DNA from: JAOUEA01 sp963734685
Lineage (GTDB): Bacteria; Actinomycetota; UBA4738; HRBIN12
DNA length: 64,000 nucleotides
Reading direction: 5' to 3'
Assembly: GCA_963734685.1 (NCBI GenBank)
Contig: CAVTIC010000001.1
Coordinates: 1,364,001-1,428,000 of the forward strand
The translations under genes were made by a program, and so were the position numbers. Below the pieces are notes generated by a model. It had not been told where the DNA came from. It did not search any database and was given only the letters and a program-made list of their open reading frames with translations. Numbering within the stretch: the stretch's first letter is position 1; each line of letters starts with the position of its first letter. This document shows positions 62,164-64,000 of this stretch, piece after piece.

Positions 62164-62634
62164 GTGAGCGATCAGGCCGGGGCCGACGGCGTCACCCGCA
62201 TCGTCGAGGTCGGCGCGAAGCCCGAGACCGATCGTGTCGCGACCGCCGAGTGCTGGGTGACGACCACTCCGGAAGCGGTCCGGCACCTCGTGGCAGGCAC
62301 GAAGAAGGGCGATCCGATCCAGACGGCGAAGATCGCGGGGGTGATCGGTGTGAAGCAGACGCCGGCCCTGTTGCCGCACTGCCACCCGATCCGTGTGACC
62401 GGTGCCGACGTGGTGGTCGAGCCCGACGAGGCCGAGGGGCGTCTGCGTGTCGAGACCACCGTGCGAGCGACCGACCGGACCGGCGTCGAGATGGAAGCGC
62501 TGACCGCGGTCGCGGTCGCGGCACTCTCCCTCTACGACACCGCGAAGGCGTTCGACCGTGCGGCCCGCATCGACGGCTTGCGCCTGCTCGCGAAGTCGGG
62601 TGGCAAGAGCGGCGACTACGTCGCCGACGGCTGA
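62164..62634 (+). CDS. moaC: Cyclic pyranopterin monophosphate synthase
   Basis: The 156-residue protein has MoaC motifs: TAECWVTTTPEAVRHL, GDPIQTAKIAGVIGVKQT, LLPHCHPI (conserved His-Cys-His) and GVEMEALTAVAVAALSLYD (catalytic Lys follows later, in KSGGKSG). It makes the first stable pterin of molybdenum cofactor synthesis. GTG 62164 lies ten bases after moeA. It overlaps the convergent membrane-protein gene by 19 bases. Confidence 0.93.
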   Translation: MSDQAGADGVTRIVEVGAKPETDRVATAECWVTTTPEAVRHLVAGTKKGDPIQTAKIAGVIGVKQTPALLPHCHPIRVTGADVVVEPDEAEGRLRVETTVRATDRTGVEMEALTAVAVAALSLYDTAKAFDRAARIDGLRLLAKSGGKSGDYVADG

Positions 62635-63089
62635 GCTGCTCGCCCGGGACCACGCCGGCGCCCGACGAGCGTCCCGACGACGACGGCCGCGACGACCCCG
62701 AGGCCGACCGGAAGGATCTCGCTCCGAGGCTCCCGCTCGCACACCTCGGTCATCGGGTCCCTGGCGACGGTCCGGCAGTCCAAGATGCCGATCTGCTGTG
62801 TCGCCACCACCACGCCCGTCACGATCACCGCGACCGTCGCGGCCGCCGCGACAGCGCGCCACACCCGCGAGGAGATGGGGGGAGCCCCGATCACCAGGAA
62901 CACCGGCACGGTCGCGATGGGAGCGATCACGAGCAGCACCGCCCAGAGCCAGGCGGGCAGGAGCCTGGTGCCGTCGGGCTCCATCGCGAGGAGCCCGAGC
63001 GACCACCCCCACGCGGCCGTGCCGCCGAGCACCATCATCAGCAGGAGCGGGGGGACGAACGCGCTGAACGGGGGGAGCTCGAGTTGCAC
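62616..63089 (-). CDS. Membrane protein of unknown function
   Basis: The 157-residue protein has four hydrophobic segments (VPPLLLMMVLGGTAAWGWSL, LWAVLLVIAPIATVPVFLVI, AVAAAATVAVIVTGVVVATQ and LPVGLGVVAAVVVGTLVG), a small loop with two Cys (ILDCRTVARDP, TEVCERE) and a basic tail. It is convergent with moaC. No family is assigned. Confidence 0.65.
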   Translation of the reverse strand: MQLELPPFSAFVPPLLLMMVLGGTAAWGWSLGLLAMEPDGTRLLPAWLWAVLLVIAPIATVPVFLVIGAPPISSRVWRAVAAAATVAVIVTGVVVATQQIGILDCRTVARDPMTEVCEREPRSEILPVGLGVVAAVVVGTLVGRRRGPGRAAQPSAT

Positions 63090-63332
63090 GCGAGGAGCTT
63101 GGATGACCTCGCCGAGGGGGTCAAGGCACCTCCGTAGTCACGCCGGGTGGTTCCTCCATCGGTCAACCGACCGACGGGTCGGAGGTGAACGGAGCGTGGC
63201 CGGGAGGCGGCTTGTGAGAAAGTTCACCGAATCACATCGATGTGATCGCTTCCCCCAACATGTGGTGCTACCGTCCCGTTCCAGCCTAGATGTGGTAGCG
63301 CCGATGGTCACCGACCCCACGGGAGGCTGGGC
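63090..63332. other. Regulatory region upstream of the GlpR-like gene
   Basis: It holds the divergent starts at 63089 and 63333. Features: a 16-bp palindrome at 63231 and an imperfect inverted repeat GGTGCTACC (about 63267) and GGTAGCGCC (about 63295). No gene is seen. Confidence 0.45.
63231..63246. promoter_or_regulatory. Perfect 16-bp palindrome
   Basis: ATCACATCGATGTGAT is perfectly symmetrical, 87 bases upstream of the GTG at 63333. The half-site order (TCACA then TGTGA) is the reverse of the CRP consensus. An operator for an unknown dimeric regulator is likely. Confidence 0.5.
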
Positions 63333-63914
63333 GTGGAGTGGTTGCCCCTCGCGGTCTTGGGCATGATGTGGGCGGCGTTCTTGCTCCCCACCAGAGGCAA
63401 GGCGTCGACCCCCCACGGGTCCGTCGGGGAGTTCGAGCGCGGGATGGAACTGTTGGCGCAGGCGGAGACACACGGCAACGAGGGTCGCTGGATCGTCACC
63501 CCACGGAAGGGTGTGCGGTTCATGGGCCATGCCGGACGGCAGCGAGCACGGGCCCGCGAGCGTCGCCGGCAGGTCTTCACCTTCCTGCTCGAGGCGATCG
63601 CGATCACGTTCCTGATCGGTCTCGTGCCCCCGCTGCGCGTCGCCTGGACCGTCACGGGCGCGTTCGTCGCCCTGCTCGGGGTCTACGTGTGGCTGCTACT
63701 CACGATGAAGCATCGTGAGAGCACCTACCGCGCCGCCCCGCACCGTCACCAGAGGTCGCAGGACGCCCCGGCTCGCCCCGCCCCTTCGCCGCGGTACGTC
63801 GCCGAGGGCCGCAGCACGTGGGCCCGCCCGAACTTCAACGGGCTCGGCAGCCTCGGCGAAGGCGATCGCGTCCACGTCGTGGTGCGCGCCGGTGACGCAC
63901 CCGCCGGCGCCTGA
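63333..63914 (+). CDS. GlpR-like three-helix membrane protein
   Basis: The 193-residue protein has an N-terminal helix (EWLPLAVLGMMWAAFLLPTR), a cytoplasmic linker (GEFERGMELLAQAETHGN, RWIVTPRKGVRFMGHAGRQR), two further helices (VFTFLLEAIAITFLIGLVPP and TVTGAFVALLGVYVWLLLTM) and a disordered Pro-rich tail. This matches the membrane partner GlpR/Rv0996 in topology, and the gene order galU-moeA-...-membrane protein fits too. In Corynebacterium GlpR binds the gephyrin-like Glp during division. Assigned by topology and synteny only. GTG 63333, GGGAGG upstream. Confidence 0.6.
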   Translation: MEWLPLAVLGMMWAAFLLPTRGKASTPHGSVGEFERGMELLAQAETHGNEGRWIVTPRKGVRFMGHAGRQRARARERRRQVFTFLLEAIAITFLIGLVPPLRVAWTVTGAFVALLGVYVWLLLTMKHRESTYRAAPHRHQRSQDAPARPAPSPRYVAEGRSTWARPNFNGLGSLGEGDRVHVVVRAGDAPAGA

Positions 63915-63926
63915 ACTCCGTCGGTC

Positions 63927-64000
63927 GTGGAGCTCGACGACCTCACCCGCGATCTGCATCGCCGCTTCGACGCGAAGGTCGTCGCGAGGGAGCAGGCTCT
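63927..64000 (+). CDS. Start of a truncated gene, unknown product
   Basis: GTG 63927 begins VELDDLTRDLHRRFDAKVVA before the window ends; 24 complete codons are visible. The helical, charged start is compatible with a translin-like or other helical protein, but too little is seen. It lies 12 bases after the GlpR-like gene, in the same direction. Confidence 0.4.
   Translation, partial: MELDDLTRDLHRRFDAKVVAREQA

Noticed and set aside
63231..63246. CRP-type binding site.
   Set aside because: The half-sites are in the reverse order of the TGTGA-N6-TCACA consensus.

Overview
The window is chromosomal DNA of a very GC-rich actinobacterium (Actinomycetota). GTG starts are frequent, stop/start overlaps such as GTGA are common, and the gene content is typical of that phylum: a deazaflavin (F420)-type nitroreductase, a polyprenol-phosphomannose mannosyltransferase of the MptA/MptB type, a DinB/mycothiol-type small enzyme, and galU followed by moeA and a membrane protein. 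No tRNA, rRNA, CRISPR array, insertion sequence or phage gene was seen. It looks like an uncultured lineage; nothing allows a genus-level call.

Layout. 1-10 kb: a cyclase/AAA/TPR regulator running off the left edge, small secreted proteins, a YcaQ-like winged-helix protein, an exported sulfatase, an anchored fibronectin-III protein, lgt, and a thioredoxin behind a CsoR/CstR-like operator. 10.3-14 kb: a three-subunit molybdenum hydroxylase. 14-24.6 kb: ROK kinase, RTX-type and CapA-type exported proteins, amidase, HD hydrolase, M15 peptidase and GH25 lysozyme. 24.8-31.1 kb: ABC ATPase, rhodanese, SGNH lipoprotein and a 1184-residue membrane-anchored coiled-coil protein. 31.1-34.6 kb: a FEN-type exonuclease followed by an unusual array of small, less GC-rich genes, each next to a degenerate copy of the 5' end of the exonuclease gene. 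34.6-37.7 kb: HhH DNA glycosylase, homocysteine methyltransferase, rlmN. 37.9-48.7 kb: glycan and membrane genes, including a GT4-GH130 fusion, an APC permease, an acyltransferase and a mannosyltransferase. 48.8-58.2 kb: tldD/tldE, uppP with a 14-bp tandem array at its start, a lysyl-oxidase-like exported protein, cpaB, an MTA phosphorylase and an FmdB-type protein. 58.4-64 kb: galU, a secreted metalloprotease, moeA, moaC and a GlpR-like membrane protein.

How the genes fit together. Many products act at the cell envelope: lgt, uppP, galU, the mannosyltransferase, the GT4-GH130 fusion, M15 and GH25 wall enzymes, CapA and RTX proteins. moeA and moaC could supply cofactor to the molybdenum hydroxylase; the moeA product may instead be the cell-division gephyrin homologue partnered by the GlpR-like protein.

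Two patterns stand out. First, seven otherwise convincing genes are each broken by a single extra base and none by a lost base, which suggests an insertion-biased sequence error but needs checking. Second, the array at 32.0-34.5 kb has cassette-like organisation anchored on the exonuclease start and is the best candidate here for an undescribed mobile or capture system.
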